Shown: positions 1 to 6,839 of the stretch, piece by piece
Numbering within the stretch: the first letter of the stretch is position 1
Layout of the letters: each line of letters begins with the position of its first letter
NCBI GenBank assembly: GCA_015662325.1
Contig: DQUJ01000124.1
Span: forward strand, 1 to 6,839
Length of the DNA stretch: 6,839 nt
Origin: Leucothrix mucor
GTDB taxonomy: Bacteria; Pseudomonadota; Gammaproteobacteria; Thiotrichales; Thiotrichaceae
Direction: 5' to 3'
Translations under genes and position numbers: made by a program
Notes under the pieces: model-generated
Told to the model about the DNA's origin: nothing
Seen by the model: only the letters and a program-made list of their open reading frames with translations
Databases searched by the model: none

Positions 1-123
1 AAAATTATGTAAGCCTTTTCTTCGTTATTTGTTTTTACCATAGAATAACTATGCAAAAAAACAAATGTCTCGAACTTGGAAACTTGGCATTGCCAGAATT
101 TATGGGACTTGTTCAGAGGTTCC
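1..123. mobile_element. Possible end of an insertion sequence or MITE, continuing off the left edge
   Basis: No transposase reading frame is visible, so this rests on non-coding structure. The 19-base stretch at 105-123 (ggacttgttcagaggttcc, or GGAACCTCTGAACAAGTCC on the minus strand) has the look of a terminal inverted repeat of an IS5-like element. That comparison is from memory and not from a search. Inside it lie a tandem AACTTGG repeat (73-79 and 81-87), an 11-base palindrome TGGCA-t-TGCCA (85-95) and a long hairpin (27-66). Such subterminal structure is common in IS ends. The other terminus would be outside the window, and no target-site duplication can be checked. It could equally be ordinary structured intergenic DNA. 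Confidence 0.33.
27..66. repeat. Interrupted inverted repeat (hairpin)
   Basis: ATTTGTTTTT at 27-36 pairs perfectly with AAAAACAAAT at 57-66. Inside it CATAG (39-43) pairs with CTATG (49-53) around an AATAA loop. The two stems are separated by a small asymmetric internal loop (2 and 3 bases). This gives 15 pairs in 40 bases, more than expected by chance even in AT-rich DNA. On the plus strand the 3' arm is followed by ordinary sequence and not a T-run, so it is not a typical intrinsic terminator for either strand. It lies inside the putative IS end and may be part of it. Confidence 0.6.
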
Positions 124-131
124 TTAGGGCT

Positions 132-212
132 GAAATATTTATCCGCGGATTTCAATGATTAAACACCGATTTTTTAATCTGTGAAAATATGCACAATCTG
201 CGGATAATATTC
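132..212. repeat. Long intergenic dyad with GCGGAT arms, downstream of the FKBP gene
   Basis: The outer arms AATATTTATCCGC (134-146) and GCGGATAATATT (200-211) are complementary except for one bulged T. The match extends to 132-212 with a second bulge. The left arm contains the perfect palindrome ATCCGCGGAT (141-150). Between the arms are two smaller inverted repeats: GATTAAA/TTTAATC (157-163 and 173-179) and TGTG/CACA (180-183 and 192-195). The whole could fold as a three-way junction. The wording (TTATCCGCAGATT, ATCCGCGGATAA) resembles intergenic repeat families seen in many bacterial genomes, but copy number cannot be tested here. It starts 8 bases after the FKBP stop, so it may also protect or terminate that transcript, although no U-tract follows. 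Confidence 0.5.
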
Positions 213-219
213 TTAAGAC

Positions 220-687
220 TTACTCAACACCTATCAATTCAACATCAAACACTAACGTAGCATTCGGTGGAATAGAGCCGCCAGCACCACGCGAACCATA
301 AGCAAGGTCTGCAGGAATAGTTAACGTACGTTGTCCACCCACTTTCATACCTGCAACGCCTTGATCCCAGCCTTTAATAACGCGACCTGCGCCTAATGGA
401 AACTTAAACGGTGTGCCACGCGTGCGCGAGCTATCAAATTCTTTGCCGTGCTTATTTTCAGCAGAGGCATCGTATAACCAACCCGTGTAGTGAACTGAAA
501 CTGTTTGACCTGTAGTAGCTTCAGCGCCTGTGCCTACTTTTACATCATTTTTAATCAGTGATGTAATAGCACTAGCTGATGAAGTGACGCTTGCCGTGGT
601 GACTTTAGTCGCCTCGGATGTGTCGGTGCAAGAGGTGATACCGGCGCTAAGAGTAAGTGTACAAGCAAGTGTAATAAGTTTTTTCAT
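220..687 (-). CDS. FKBP-type peptidyl-prolyl cis-trans isomerase, lipoprotein
   Basis: The 155-residue protein should catalyse cis-trans isomerisation of X-Pro bonds in the periplasm, assisting protein folding. It opens with a lipoprotein signal: MKK, a hydrophobic stretch, then the lipobox I-T-S-C with lipidated Cys20. Thr21 at +2 is not the Asp that retains lipoproteins in the inner membrane, so outer-membrane sorting is inferred. Residues 21-45 are a Ser/Thr-rich linker. Residues 46-155 are one FKBP domain. The human FKBP12 pocket residues are present by alignment: Tyr67, Phe84, Asp85, Phe94, Val103-Ile104, Trp107, Tyr130, Ile139 and Phe147. It therefore looks catalytically competent. It lacks the long dimerisation region of Mip and FkpA proteins. 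The start is fixed by the signal peptide, but no clear Shine-Dalgarno precedes it. It lies 88 bases downstream of the DUF805 gene. Confidence 0.95.
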   Translation of the reverse strand: MKKLITLACTLTLSAGITSCTDTSEATKVTTASVTSSASAITSLIKNDVKVGTGAEATTGQTVSVHYTGWLYDASAENKHGKEFDSSRTRGTPFKFPLGAGRVIKGWDQGVAGMKVGGQRTLTIPADLAYGSRGAGGSIPPNATLVFDVELIGVE

Positions 688-743
688 AATATTAATAAGG
701 TTAGGAATAAAGTTATATTATGCATTGGTTTTAGTTACTTAGC

Positions 744-753
744 ACTAATTAGT
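744..753. promoter_or_regulatory. Perfect 10-base palindrome ACTAATTAGT upstream of the FKBP gene
   Basis: The palindrome sits 57-66 bases upstream of the FKBP start, in the only gap that could hold a promoter of its own. A related but imperfect dyad, TACTA-attaa-TAGTA, lies at 1413-1427 upstream of the DUF805 gene. The position would suit an operator, but AT-only palindromes occur often by chance and no regulator is identified. I found no convincing -35/-10 pair in 688-775. CATAAT on the minus strand, about 35 bases before the start, is the best -10-like hexamer and is weak. Confidence 0.2.
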
Positions 754-775
754 CTTTCCTTTGATAGCTTCGCTT

Positions 776-1315
776 TTATTGTCCTTGCTCCATTTGTGCT
801 TGCTGTACCTTTTTTTCGAAATCTTGGAGGGCAGGTAAAGCAATCGCGCTTAAAATACCCATCAAAACAAACATTGCAAAAGGCAACAGAATTGCACCAG
901 CAATGACGCCTTTACTATTCGGTGGTGGCATTAAGCCAAATTGATTTGATCCTTTGGTGCCTGGGAAAAAATAAAAGTAAAAAACTGCAAAAGGCACGAG
1001 TAATAACAAAGCCCACCAACCACTTTTATTTAAATCATGGCAACGTTGAATGGTTAATAGAATACTGATAAAGATGATTGCGATGTAGATAACAGCAACA
1101 ATAATACCGCCAAGAACCGGGCTTACGGCAAAGCCTAAGGAGCCTACCCCTATCAAAAGCATACCGATGAGCCCGACTAGCATATTATAAAAGAAGAAAC
1201 GGAGACGGCCCATTCTTCCTTTACTCGTCATTACCTTTATATTGCCAAAATCTTCTTCTTGTTGTATATATCCAACCTTTGCGTTGGGTGTTGCGTAGGG
1301 ATTTGCTTGTTTCAT
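776..1315 (-). CDS. DUF805 family inner-membrane protein with pilin-like C-terminal segment
   Basis: The family's molecular function is not established; E. coli YhaH and YhaI are members. Family hallmarks are visible in this 179-residue protein: GRMGRLRFF at 33-41 before the first membrane segment, the conserved RCHDLNKSGWW at 91-101, and PGTKGSNQFG at 118-127. Membrane segments are predicted at about 42-63, 67-89, 100-118 and 137-160. The N-terminal 30 residues are polar, with NPYATP near the start. The unusual part is the tail. After the usual DUF805 end there is an extra hydrophobic helix reading GILSAIALPALQDF (153-166), then a charged Gln-rich end. This closely resembles the membrane helix of type IV pilins but lacks their cleavage site and Glu5. 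The start is supported by a good Shine-Dalgarno. The gene follows mutS after 116 bases. Confidence 0.9.
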   Translation of the reverse strand: MKQANPYATPNAKVGYIQQEEDFGNIKVMTSKGRMGRLRFFFYNMLVGLIGMLLIGVGSLGFAVSPVLGGIIVAVIYIAIIFISILLTIQRCHDLNKSGWWALLLLVPFAVFYFYFFPGTKGSNQFGLMPPPNSKGVIAGAILLPFAMFVLMGILSAIALPALQDFEKKVQQAQMEQGQ

Positions 1316-1321
1316 AACTCA

Positions 1322-1328
1322 CTTCCTT
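1322..1328 (-). promoter_or_regulatory. Ribosome binding site of the DUF805 gene
   Basis: AAGGAAG on the minus strand, six bases before the ATG at 1315. It is the strongest Shine-Dalgarno-like site among the genes downstream of position 4050 and settles this start codon. Confidence 0.7.
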
Positions 1329-1356
1329 TTTAGTTATATATAGAATTAATTAAAGG

Positions 1357-1362
1357 AGTATA
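1357..1362 (-). promoter_or_regulatory. Candidate -10 box for the DUF805 gene
   Basis: TATACT on the minus strand matches the sigma-70 -10 consensus at five of six bases and lies about 40 bases before the start codon. No good -35 hexamer lies 16-18 bases upstream. A direct repeat of TGTTCA (minus strand, at 1390-1395 and 1375-1380, 15 bases apart) lies just upstream and might bind an activator. This is suggestive only; read-through from mutS is the alternative. Confidence 0.25.
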
Positions 1363-1431
1363 AGTAGATGGGAGTGAACATTAGCTTAATGAACAGAGTA
1401 ATAAAACCAAGATACTAATTAATAGTAGCCA

Positions 1432-4050
1432 TTAATTTTTCAGAAGGCCTTGTAAATAATATAGAGTCTCTAGTGCTTTTCTTGGTGTTAAATCATCAGG
1501 GTCAACCGCTTCAAGCGCTTTTTTAATATCTTCGGCTGTTGTATCAGGTTCTTCTGCAAAGCCTAAATTCAAAGCCATCGTTTGACCTTGTTGTGGGGAT
1601 TGCCTTGCGTCTTGTTCTAACTGATGTAGTTTTTTACGTGCTTGGGCGATTACATTTTTGGGTACGCCCGCTAATTGTGCGACTTGCAAACCATAACTTT
1701 GATTAGCAGGGCCGTCTTTTACGCTGTGTAAAAATACAATTTTATCGCCGTGTTCTACGGCATTAATATGTACATTGGCGATGGTGCTTATTTTTTCGGG
1801 TAGAGCGGTTAGCTCAAAATAGTGGGTCGCAAATAGAGTGAATGCTTGTTTTTGAATCGCGAGAAACTCGGTAAATGCCCATGCTAATGATAGACCGTCG
1901 AAGGTACTGGTGCCGCGCCCAATTTCATCCATTAGCACTAACGAATTGGCGGTAGCATTATTGAGTATATTGGCCGCTTCTGTCATTTCTACCATAAAGG
2001 TAGAGCGACCTGTGCTGAGATCATCATGTGCACCGATGCGAGTAAAGATGCGGTCAATCGGACCAATGCTGACAGCTTCGGCAGGCACATAACAGCCAAT
2101 ATGCGCCATCAGTACAATCAAAGTAATCTGGCGCATATAGGTTGATTTTCCGCCCATATTGGGGCCGGTGATCATTAGCATTCTGCGTTGTGAATCCATA
2201 TTTAAATCATTGGGCACAAAAGGATTATCAAGCGTGTGCTCCACCACAGGATGTCTGCCAGCGGTGATTTGAATACCCGATTGATCGGTTAATGTTGGGC
2301 AACTGTAATTGTTTATAACGGCACGTTCGGCAAAGTTGGTGAGTACATCTAGTTCGGCAATAGTGTGTGCGGTTTTACGCAGGGGCATAATGTGATGCGC
2401 TAATTCTTTCAGCAAACTTTCGTACAATGCTTTTTCGCGCGATAAGGAGCGTTCACGAGCAGAAAGCACCTTATCTTCAAACTCTTTAAGTTCAGGTAAA
2501 ATAAACCGTTCTGCCATTTTTAAAGTCTGGCGACGAACATATTCAGGAGGGATTTTTTCGGTCTGTGAACGTGGGATTTCAATATAAAAACCATGCACGC
2601 GGTTGTACGCTACTTTTAAGCTAGCGATGCCAGTACGTTCTTTTTCGCGGGTTTCGAGATCGAGCAGGTACTGGTCTGAATTATTACTGAGGTTGCGAAA
2701 GTCATCTAAATCCTTATCGTAGCCTTCGGCAATCACACCGCCATCACGAATTAAAACAGGTGGGTTTTCGATAACGGCTTTATCTAGTAAGAAAACTAAA
2801 TCTTCATGCGTGCCGATATTGTCGTGTAAGGCTTGTATATGTGGGTTATCAATCGGTTTTAAAACGCTGTGTAATTCAGGTACGGTTTTAAGTGAATCTC
2901 GCAGGGTGGATAAATCACGTGGGCGCGCCGAACCTAATGCAATGCGAGAAATGATGCGTTCAATATCACCCACATGGCGTAATGATTCGTGCAAGGTTTC
3001 GTAATGATATTGTTGTATCAGGCTATCAACTGCTTGGTGGCGATTGCGCAAAACTGTTTGATCGCGCAAAGGCTTATTCAACCAGCGACTAAGCAAACGC
3101 GCACCCATATTAGTGGCAGTATTATCCAACACCGAGATCAGGGTGTTTTTATGATCGCCCATTAAGCTATGTTCAAGTTCCAAATTGCGGCGACTGGCTG
3201 CATCTAAAATAATGCCATCATCACTGCTTTCGACATGCATACTGTTGATGTGGGGCAGTGCGGTTCGTTGGGTTTCATTCACATATTGCAATAATGCACC
3301 CGCAGCAATAATAGCAGCGGGTAAATCATCACAGCCAAAACCCGATAAATCCTTAGTGCCTAATTGCTTGTGCAATAAATCGCGGGCGCTGTCTTCATCA
3401 AAATGCCACGGCGCGCGTTGGGTGATGGGGTAATTATCAGCGGGTAAAATTTTAGAGCCATCTGCAAGTAAAAAATCTTCTTCAAGCAATATTTCAGCGG
3501 GTTGTAAACGCTCAATTTCGTTGATAAGGCTAGAATGATCGGCAACTTGCTGCACATTAAATCGCCCATTACTAAGGTCGATACAGGCAATGCCGTATTG
3601 TTCATTATGAAAAGAAATCGCTAATAATAAATTATCACGACGCTCTTCTAATAAAAAATCATCGGTCACAGTGCCAGGTGTAAGGATGCGTACCACTTTA
3701 CGTTCAACAGGGCCTTTAGATGTAGCAGGGTCGCCAATTTGTTCGCAAATACCGACTGAAATTCCTTGTTTTAATAAGCGCGGTAAATATTGTTCGGCGG
3801 CATGATAAGGAATCCCCGCCATAGGAATAGGCTCGCCGTTGGTTTTGCCACGTGCAGTCAGTGTAATGTTTAGAATATCGGATGCGCGTTTGGCATCATC
3901 AAAAAACAGCTCGTAAAAATCACCCATGCGGTAGAACAATAAAAGCTCAGGATTTTCTGATTTGATGCGCAGGAATTGCTGCATCATCGGCGTGTGCTGT
4001 GTTTTTTCTTTGGCAGTTTTGCGGGAGCTTTTTTTGGGGGGTGTAGGCAT
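1432..4050 (-). CDS. mutS: DNA mismatch repair ATPase MutS
   Basis: MutS recognises base mismatches and small loops in newly replicated DNA and, with ATP, recruits MutL to start strand removal. The 872 residues match the usual MutS1 length (E. coli has 853) and the frame is unbroken. Residues 1-18 are a Lys-rich extension before the conserved HTPMMQQ. The mismatch wedge is GDFYELF, with Phe45 and Glu47 equivalent to E. coli Phe36 and Glu38. Connector, lever and clamp regions fill about 130-580. The ATPase has Walker [10 protein letters not shown] (629-637), signature STFMVEMTE (683-691), Walker B LVLMDE (704-709) followed by GRGTS, and the H-loop ATHYFEL (741-747). The C-terminal DPDDLTPR (850-857) retains the Asp and Arg used for tetramerisation in E. 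coli. The sliding-clamp motif (QMSLL in E. coli) appears only as a degenerate QTMALNL (823-829). No strong Shine-Dalgarno or terminator is seen. The usual recA/cinA neighbours are absent downstream. Confidence 0.98.
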   Translation of the reverse strand: MPTPPKKSSRKTAKEKTQHTPMMQQFLRIKSENPELLLFYRMGDFYELFFDDAKRASDILNITLTARGKTNGEPIPMAGIPYHAAEQYLPRLLKQGISVGICEQIGDPATSKGPVERKVVRILTPGTVTDDFLLEERRDNLLLAISFHNEQYGIACIDLSNGRFNVQQVADHSSLINEIERLQPAEILLEEDFLLADGSKILPADNYPITQRAPWHFDEDSARDLLHKQLGTKDLSGFGCDDLPAAIIAAGALLQYVNETQRTALPHINSMHVESSDDGIILDAASRRNLELEHSLMGDHKNTLISVLDNTATNMGARLLSRWLNKPLRDQTVLRNRHQAVDSLIQQYHYETLHESLRHVGDIERIISRIALGSARPRDLSTLRDSLKTVPELHSVLKPIDNPHIQALHDNIGTHEDLVFLLDKAVIENPPVLIRDGGVIAEGYDKDLDDFRNLSNNSDQYLLDLETREKERTGIASLKVAYNRVHGFYIEIPRSQTEKIPPEYVRRQTLKMAERFILPELKEFEDKVLSARERSLSREKALYESLLKELAHHIMPLRKTAHTIAELDVLTNFAERAVINNYSCPTLTDQSGIQITAGRHPVVEHTLDNPFVPNDLNMDSQRRMLMITGPNMGGKSTYMRQITLIVLMAHIGCYVPAEAVSIGPIDRIFTRIGAHDDLSTGRSTFMVEMTEAANILNNATANSLVLMDEIGRGTSTFDGLSLAWAFTEFLAIQKQAFTLFATHYFELTALPEKISTIANVHINAVEHGDKIVFLHSVKDGPANQSYGLQVAQLAGVPKNVIAQARKKLHQLEQDARQSPQQGQTMALNLGFAEEPDTTAEDIKKALEAVDPDDLTPRKALETLYYLQGLLKN

Positions 4051-4151
4051 CCGAGCAATTTAACCCAGATTAGCGCATAGAACAATTATTTAATGTTTTT
4101 TGCTAATAATGCTATGACATAAAGCTTAAAAGTACGCGTTTTCATTATTTT

Positions 4152-4189
4152 GTATTTTTAAGAAAACCAGAAAAAAATACGCTATTTTT
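4152..4189. terminator. Overlapping A/T hairpins between the DUF1501 gene and mutS; weak terminator candidate
   Basis: AAAAATA (4173-4179) can pair with TATTTTT (4183-4189) around a CGC loop. The same A-rich arm, as AAAAATAC (4173-4180), can instead pair with GTATTTTT (4152-4159). The two hairpins are mutually exclusive. Read on the minus strand, 34 bases after the DUF1501 stop, the first hairpin ends in a T-run (TATTTTTTT), as an intrinsic terminator would. The stem is almost all A-T, however, so termination would be weak. The rest of the 4051-4222 gap must hold any mutS promoter, but no convincing -35/-10 pair stands out. Confidence 0.35.
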
Positions 4190-4222
4190 ATCTCGCCATA
4201 CTTTCGTGAAAAGGCCTCATAA

Positions 4223-5608
4223 TTAAATCATAAAACCCATATCTCTATTATTAAAATTATGTAAATTGGGAAATACATCTAAAATATCACTGTTTGTCAT
4301 TCCCATCCATTTTGCTAATGTTGCGCCGTATTGATCAACCCCATGGCTAGGAATAAAACGCCCCGTATCGCCTGCATCATGTTGACCATTAACACTAAGA
4401 TCAATGCTATTGCCATGGACTAAACCGCCATTAACAGCGCCACCGAGGACTAGGTTGTGCCCTGCCCAAGCGTGGTCTGTTCCATCGCCATTAATACTGT
4501 ACGAGCGACCAAATTCACTGGCGGTAAAGGTGGTAACGCTATCTTCTAGCCCAAATTCCACGGTCGTTTTATAAAAGCTATCGAGTGCATCATCCACTAA
4601 TATTAAGTTGTTTTTATGATCCTTTAATTGATTACCATGAGAGTCCCAACCATTGATTGCAACAAAAAATATCTGTCGTTTCATGCCTAAGTTTTCTCGA
4701 ATCGAGATCATTTTGGCGACCATTTTTAGTTGTTTTGCGAGACGATTATTACTGGGATAGGGTGTGTTAATGGTTTGTGCTTGCGCAATTTGGCTGATTA
4801 AAGCACTGATGCGTTGTTGCGTTTTAATATAAGTGCTGCTCATGTGCTGTTTTAAGGATGCATCATGGTTTAATTGTAAGATTTGATCCCACGCATCAAC
4901 ACGGCTGGTTTTCCAATAGGGCCAACTATGATTTTTAAAGGCGCTAATTTCTTCAACGCCTTGATTGGTGTTGAGCACAAAATCTAAAGGTTTAACGCCT
5001 TTTTGCCAAAGGCTATTTCCTGCAACGCTAAACATTGCAGGTTCGTTGGAATTTGTATTGGCGCTACTGAGCAAGTCCATCATTTTTCCACCCCAACCAG
5101 GCGCATGCACACTGGCTTTGGCAGTTTTTCCCGTTTGCCAGAATTCTTGTTGATGGTTATGTGAAAATAACTCTGCAGGGAGTTCTGCTGTTCCATTTTG
5201 AAAAGCATTACGTGAAGTCGGTCTAATTAGCGCGCCTACATTTCTAACAACGCCTAGTTTGTCGCTATTATATAAGCTACGGAGTTTTGGCATAGAAGGG
5301 TGAAATGCATGTTGATTGCCTTTTAGTGCGAGTAGTTTGTTTCTTGGAATTGCTAAGCTTGTTCTTGCGCTACTGTAAGCGTTATAAGCACTTTGCTGAT
5401 AAGGAACAAACATATTGAAAGAATCATTGCCGCCTTGTAAAAACACACACACCAGTGATTTATGATCATTGATGTTATTGTAATCTGCCGCTACGGCTGC
5501 TTTCATCAACTGTAAATTCGTTTGCGTTGCTAATAAAGAAGTCGAGCCAATGCCCAATGCCATCTTTTTAAGAAAGGCTCTACGTTGTTCTGTTTTTAAA
5601 TGTTTCAT
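4223..5608 (-). CDS. DUF1501 family protein with Tat signal peptide
   Basis: DUF1501 proteins are exported, belong to the alkaline phosphatase/sulfatase-like superfamily, and have no settled substrate. The 461 residues are complete for the family. The N-terminus carries a twin-arginine signal, QRRAFLKK (8-15), then a hydrophobic region and a probable cleavage site near AVAA (38-41). It is therefore predicted to be folded in the cytoplasm and exported by Tat. Family landmarks in order are FLQGGNDSFN (56-65), HNHQQEFWQTG (150-160), GWGGKMMD (171-178), INGWDSHGNQ (318-327), SEFGRS (364-369), GTDHAWAGHN (376-385) and HGVDQYGATLAKWMG (422-436). The Asp and His residues in GGND, WDSH and GTDH are the likely metal-site candidates, by inference. 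It starts 14 bases after the DUF1800 stop with a good Shine-Dalgarno, so the two genes are almost certainly cotranscribed. Confidence 0.93.
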   Translation of the reverse strand: MKHLKTEQRRAFLKKMALGIGSTSLLATQTNLQLMKAAVAADYNNINDHKSLVCVFLQGGNDSFNMFVPYQQSAYNAYSSARTSLAIPRNKLLALKGNQHAFHPSMPKLRSLYNSDKLGVVRNVGALIRPTSRNAFQNGTAELPAELFSHNHQQEFWQTGKTAKASVHAPGWGGKMMDLLSSANTNSNEPAMFSVAGNSLWQKGVKPLDFVLNTNQGVEEISAFKNHSWPYWKTSRVDAWDQILQLNHDASLKQHMSSTYIKTQQRISALISQIAQAQTINTPYPSNNRLAKQLKMVAKMISIRENLGMKRQIFFVAINGWDSHGNQLKDHKNNLILVDDALDSFYKTTVEFGLEDSVTTFTASEFGRSYSINGDGTDHAWAGHNLVLGGAVNGGLVHGNSIDLSVNGQHDAGDTGRFIPSHGVDQYGATLAKWMGMTNSDILDVFPNLHNFNNRDMGFMI

Positions 5609-5613
5609 CAGTA

Positions 5614-5620
5614 TTCCTTT
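5614..5620 (-). promoter_or_regulatory. Ribosome binding site of the DUF1501 gene
   Basis: AAAGGAA on the minus strand, five bases before the ATG, within the 14-base gap after the DUF1800 stop codon. It supports both the start chosen and translation from a shared messenger. Confidence 0.75.
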
Positions 5621-5622
5621 TC

Positions 5623-6839
5623 TTATCGCTGAATTAAATAATCAGGTGCGCTGGTCATTAATAAAATGGCTTCTTTCGCCTTAGTAAAACGCCCTTCTTT
5701 TCCCGTTGGGTAGGCCCCAGGTTTGTTTAAATGGTTTGTTAAAATAGTGCGTAACGCAGGTGACATTTCCCCATTCAGGAGTACTAAGTTAAGGTGGTTT
5801 AATAAGTTGTTGGTATTTGATGCTAACGCTGTTTCTCGACCTAGATTGAGTTTTGAATAGCCTTCTAATTCTGCCGTGTTTGCCTTAGTGTCACTAAATT
5901 CTTCGATAGTCTCGTGTATAAAATTACTGGTTGCGGCGAGTGTGTTTTCATTAATTATCTGAAACTCAGGTGCAGCAATGCCCTGATCATTTAAGGTGCC
6001 AGCAGGAGAAAAATCGGGCAAGTAGAAATTAAACACAGAGGATGCCTGTAATGGCCCTTGTCCTATGTAACGTTTAAATTCAGATGTAGATTTCCAAAAA
6101 TTATAAGAAGGGTATGTACCTTGACCACAGGTGCGATCTGAATCCCAGTAATGACCCACCTTTAATGATTTTTGCATTTTGAATGCGCGCCATAAATGCG
6201 TGATACGCAACAGTGGCTCACGTAATTTTCCGAAATGATCAGGGATGTCTGATCGTCGGGCATTGTCATCCAGCAATATGGCTTTTACGACAGCCTTTAA
6301 ATCACCTCTTTCGCCTTCGCCGTTATCATTAAAAACAGTGGCGACACGGGCGACATAATCGGGCGCAGGATTGCTTGTTACTAAGCGCTGTATTAAACGT
6401 TTACTGACAAAAGGGCCCACATTAGGGTGGTTGAAAATATTATCTAAGGCGAACCTAAGGTCAACCAAAGCAGATCGGTTGGCAGGGCTAATCGCGCCAT
6501 TGAGCAAGTTCTTTGCCGTTCTATCATGATAATTTTCGTGTGCAACCAATGATCGAGTGTGGTCGGCATCAGCAAAATAAAGATCCCAGTCAGGGTCATC
6601 TCTATACGTCCAGCCCGTAAATACTTTAGCAAACTGTTCGATAGTGCTTTGGTTATATGTTGGGATGGTGTTGCCATTAGCATCCAGTTTTTTGGTTGCA
6701 TCAAGGTTTAGCTCGTGTACGCCAATGCTAAATAACTGCAGTAACTCGCGTGCGTAGTTCTCATCGGGGCGAATGCCTTCTGCAACATTCGCTTTCTGGT
6801 TACGAGTCATACTCAGGAAATCACCCATGGCAGGGTGAC
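5623..6839 (-). CDS. DUF1800 family protein, partial (5' end outside window)
   Basis: The reading frame stays open through the window edge. The codons before the Met at 6828 encode His-Pro-Ala, giving HPAMGDFLSM, an internal DUF1800 motif, so this Met is not the start. The N-terminal part, including any signal peptide, lies outside. Counting from that Met, visible motifs are NYARELLQLFSIG (24-36), QFAKVFTGW (65-73), the conserved VSKRLIQRL (141-149), KLREPLLR (201-208) and QASSVFNFYLPDFSP (261-275). It ends in APDYLIQR. DUF1800 proteins have no established activity but are very often encoded next to a DUF1501 protein, as here. Joint export or action of the two is inferred from this pairing. 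No frameshift or internal stop is seen. Confidence 0.92.
   Translation of the reverse strand, partial: HPAMGDFLSMTRNQKANVAEGIRPDENYARELLQLFSIGVHELNLDATKKLDANGNTIPTYNQSTIEQFAKVFTGWTYRDDPDWDLYFADADHTRSLVAHENYHDRTAKNLLNGAISPANRSALVDLRFALDNIFNHPNVGPFVSKRLIQRLVTSNPAPDYVARVATVFNDNGEGERGDLKAVVKAILLDDNARRSDIPDHFGKLREPLLRITHLWRAFKMQKSLKVGHYWDSDRTCGQGTYPSYNFWKSTSEFKRYIGQGPLQASSVFNFYLPDFSPAGTLNDQGIAAPEFQIINENTLAATSNFIHETIEEFSDTKANTAELEGYSKLNLGRETALASNTNNLLNHLNLVLLNGEMSPALRTILTNHLNKPGAYPTGKEGRFTKAKEAILLMTSAPDYLIQR

Noticed and set aside
51..158. A 35-codon plus-strand reading frame (MQKNKCLELG...) in the left intergenic region
   Set aside because: It has no ribosome binding site, its start lies in the loop-side arm of the 27-66 hairpin, and its end runs into the GCGGAT dyad. 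The nucleotide structure explains the sequence better than a protein does.
530..742. A 70-residue plus-strand frame overlapping the FKBP start
   Set aside because: It is antisense to the FKBP signal and linker region. Its hydrophobicity is the complement of the codons there, and it has no ribosome binding site.
1368..1418. A 16-codon plus-strand ORF preceded by AAAGGAG
   Set aside because: The Shine-Dalgarno-like sequence is about 11 bases from the ATG, the peptide is very short and featureless, and the strand is opposite to every gene here.
3360..3605. An 81-residue minus-strand frame within mutS
   Set aside because: It is an alternate-frame shadow inside a conserved mutS coding region, with no recognisable protein.
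6237..6254. GATCAG-ggatgt-CTGATC inverted repeat
   Set aside because: It lies wholly within DUF1800 coding sequence and is a six-base stem, expected by chance in a window this size.
5623..6828. Taking the Met at 6828 as the start of the DUF1800 gene
   Set aside because: The frame is open to the window edge, and HPA before this Met fits the family's internal motif, so the true start is outside the window.

Overview
The window is AT-rich chromosomal DNA, probably from a gammaproteobacterium. The main evidence is a full-length MutS of E. coli type: it has the same HTPMMQQ opening, FYE mismatch wedge and DPD-LTPR tail. A compact FKBP lipoprotein and a Tat-exported DUF1501 protein are compatible with this. 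The species cannot be named from the sequence alone. All five recognised genes lie on the minus strand, so transcription runs from high to low coordinates.

Layout in transcription order: (1) The 3' part of a DUF1800 gene (5623 to the window end) enters from outside. It is followed after 14 bases by a DUF1501 gene (4223-5608) with a twin-arginine signal. The two form a tight operon of exported proteins whose biochemical role is not established. (2) A 172-base AT-rich gap holds overlapping A/T hairpins and probably ends the operon, although the terminator is weak. (3) mutS (1432-4050) is intact, with all mismatch-recognition and ATPase motifs. (4) A 116-base gap leads to a DUF805 membrane protein (776-1315). 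Its last hydrophobic segment looks like the core of a type IV pilin helix, which is the most unusual protein feature here. (5) An 88-base gap leads to an FKBP-type prolyl isomerase lipoprotein (220-687).

Bases 1-219 carry no convincing gene but are rich in structure. At 27-66 there is a 15-bp interrupted hairpin. At 105-123 there is a sequence resembling an insertion-sequence end. At 132-212 there is a long dyad with GCGGAT arms that resembles dispersed intergenic repeats.

The genes do not form one pathway. The DUF1800/DUF1501 pair is a functional unit; mutS is housekeeping mismatch repair; the DUF805 and FKBP genes are envelope functions downstream of mutS with their own spacing. I found no defence system, CRISPR array, tRNA or rRNA, and no clear evidence of a wholly new system.
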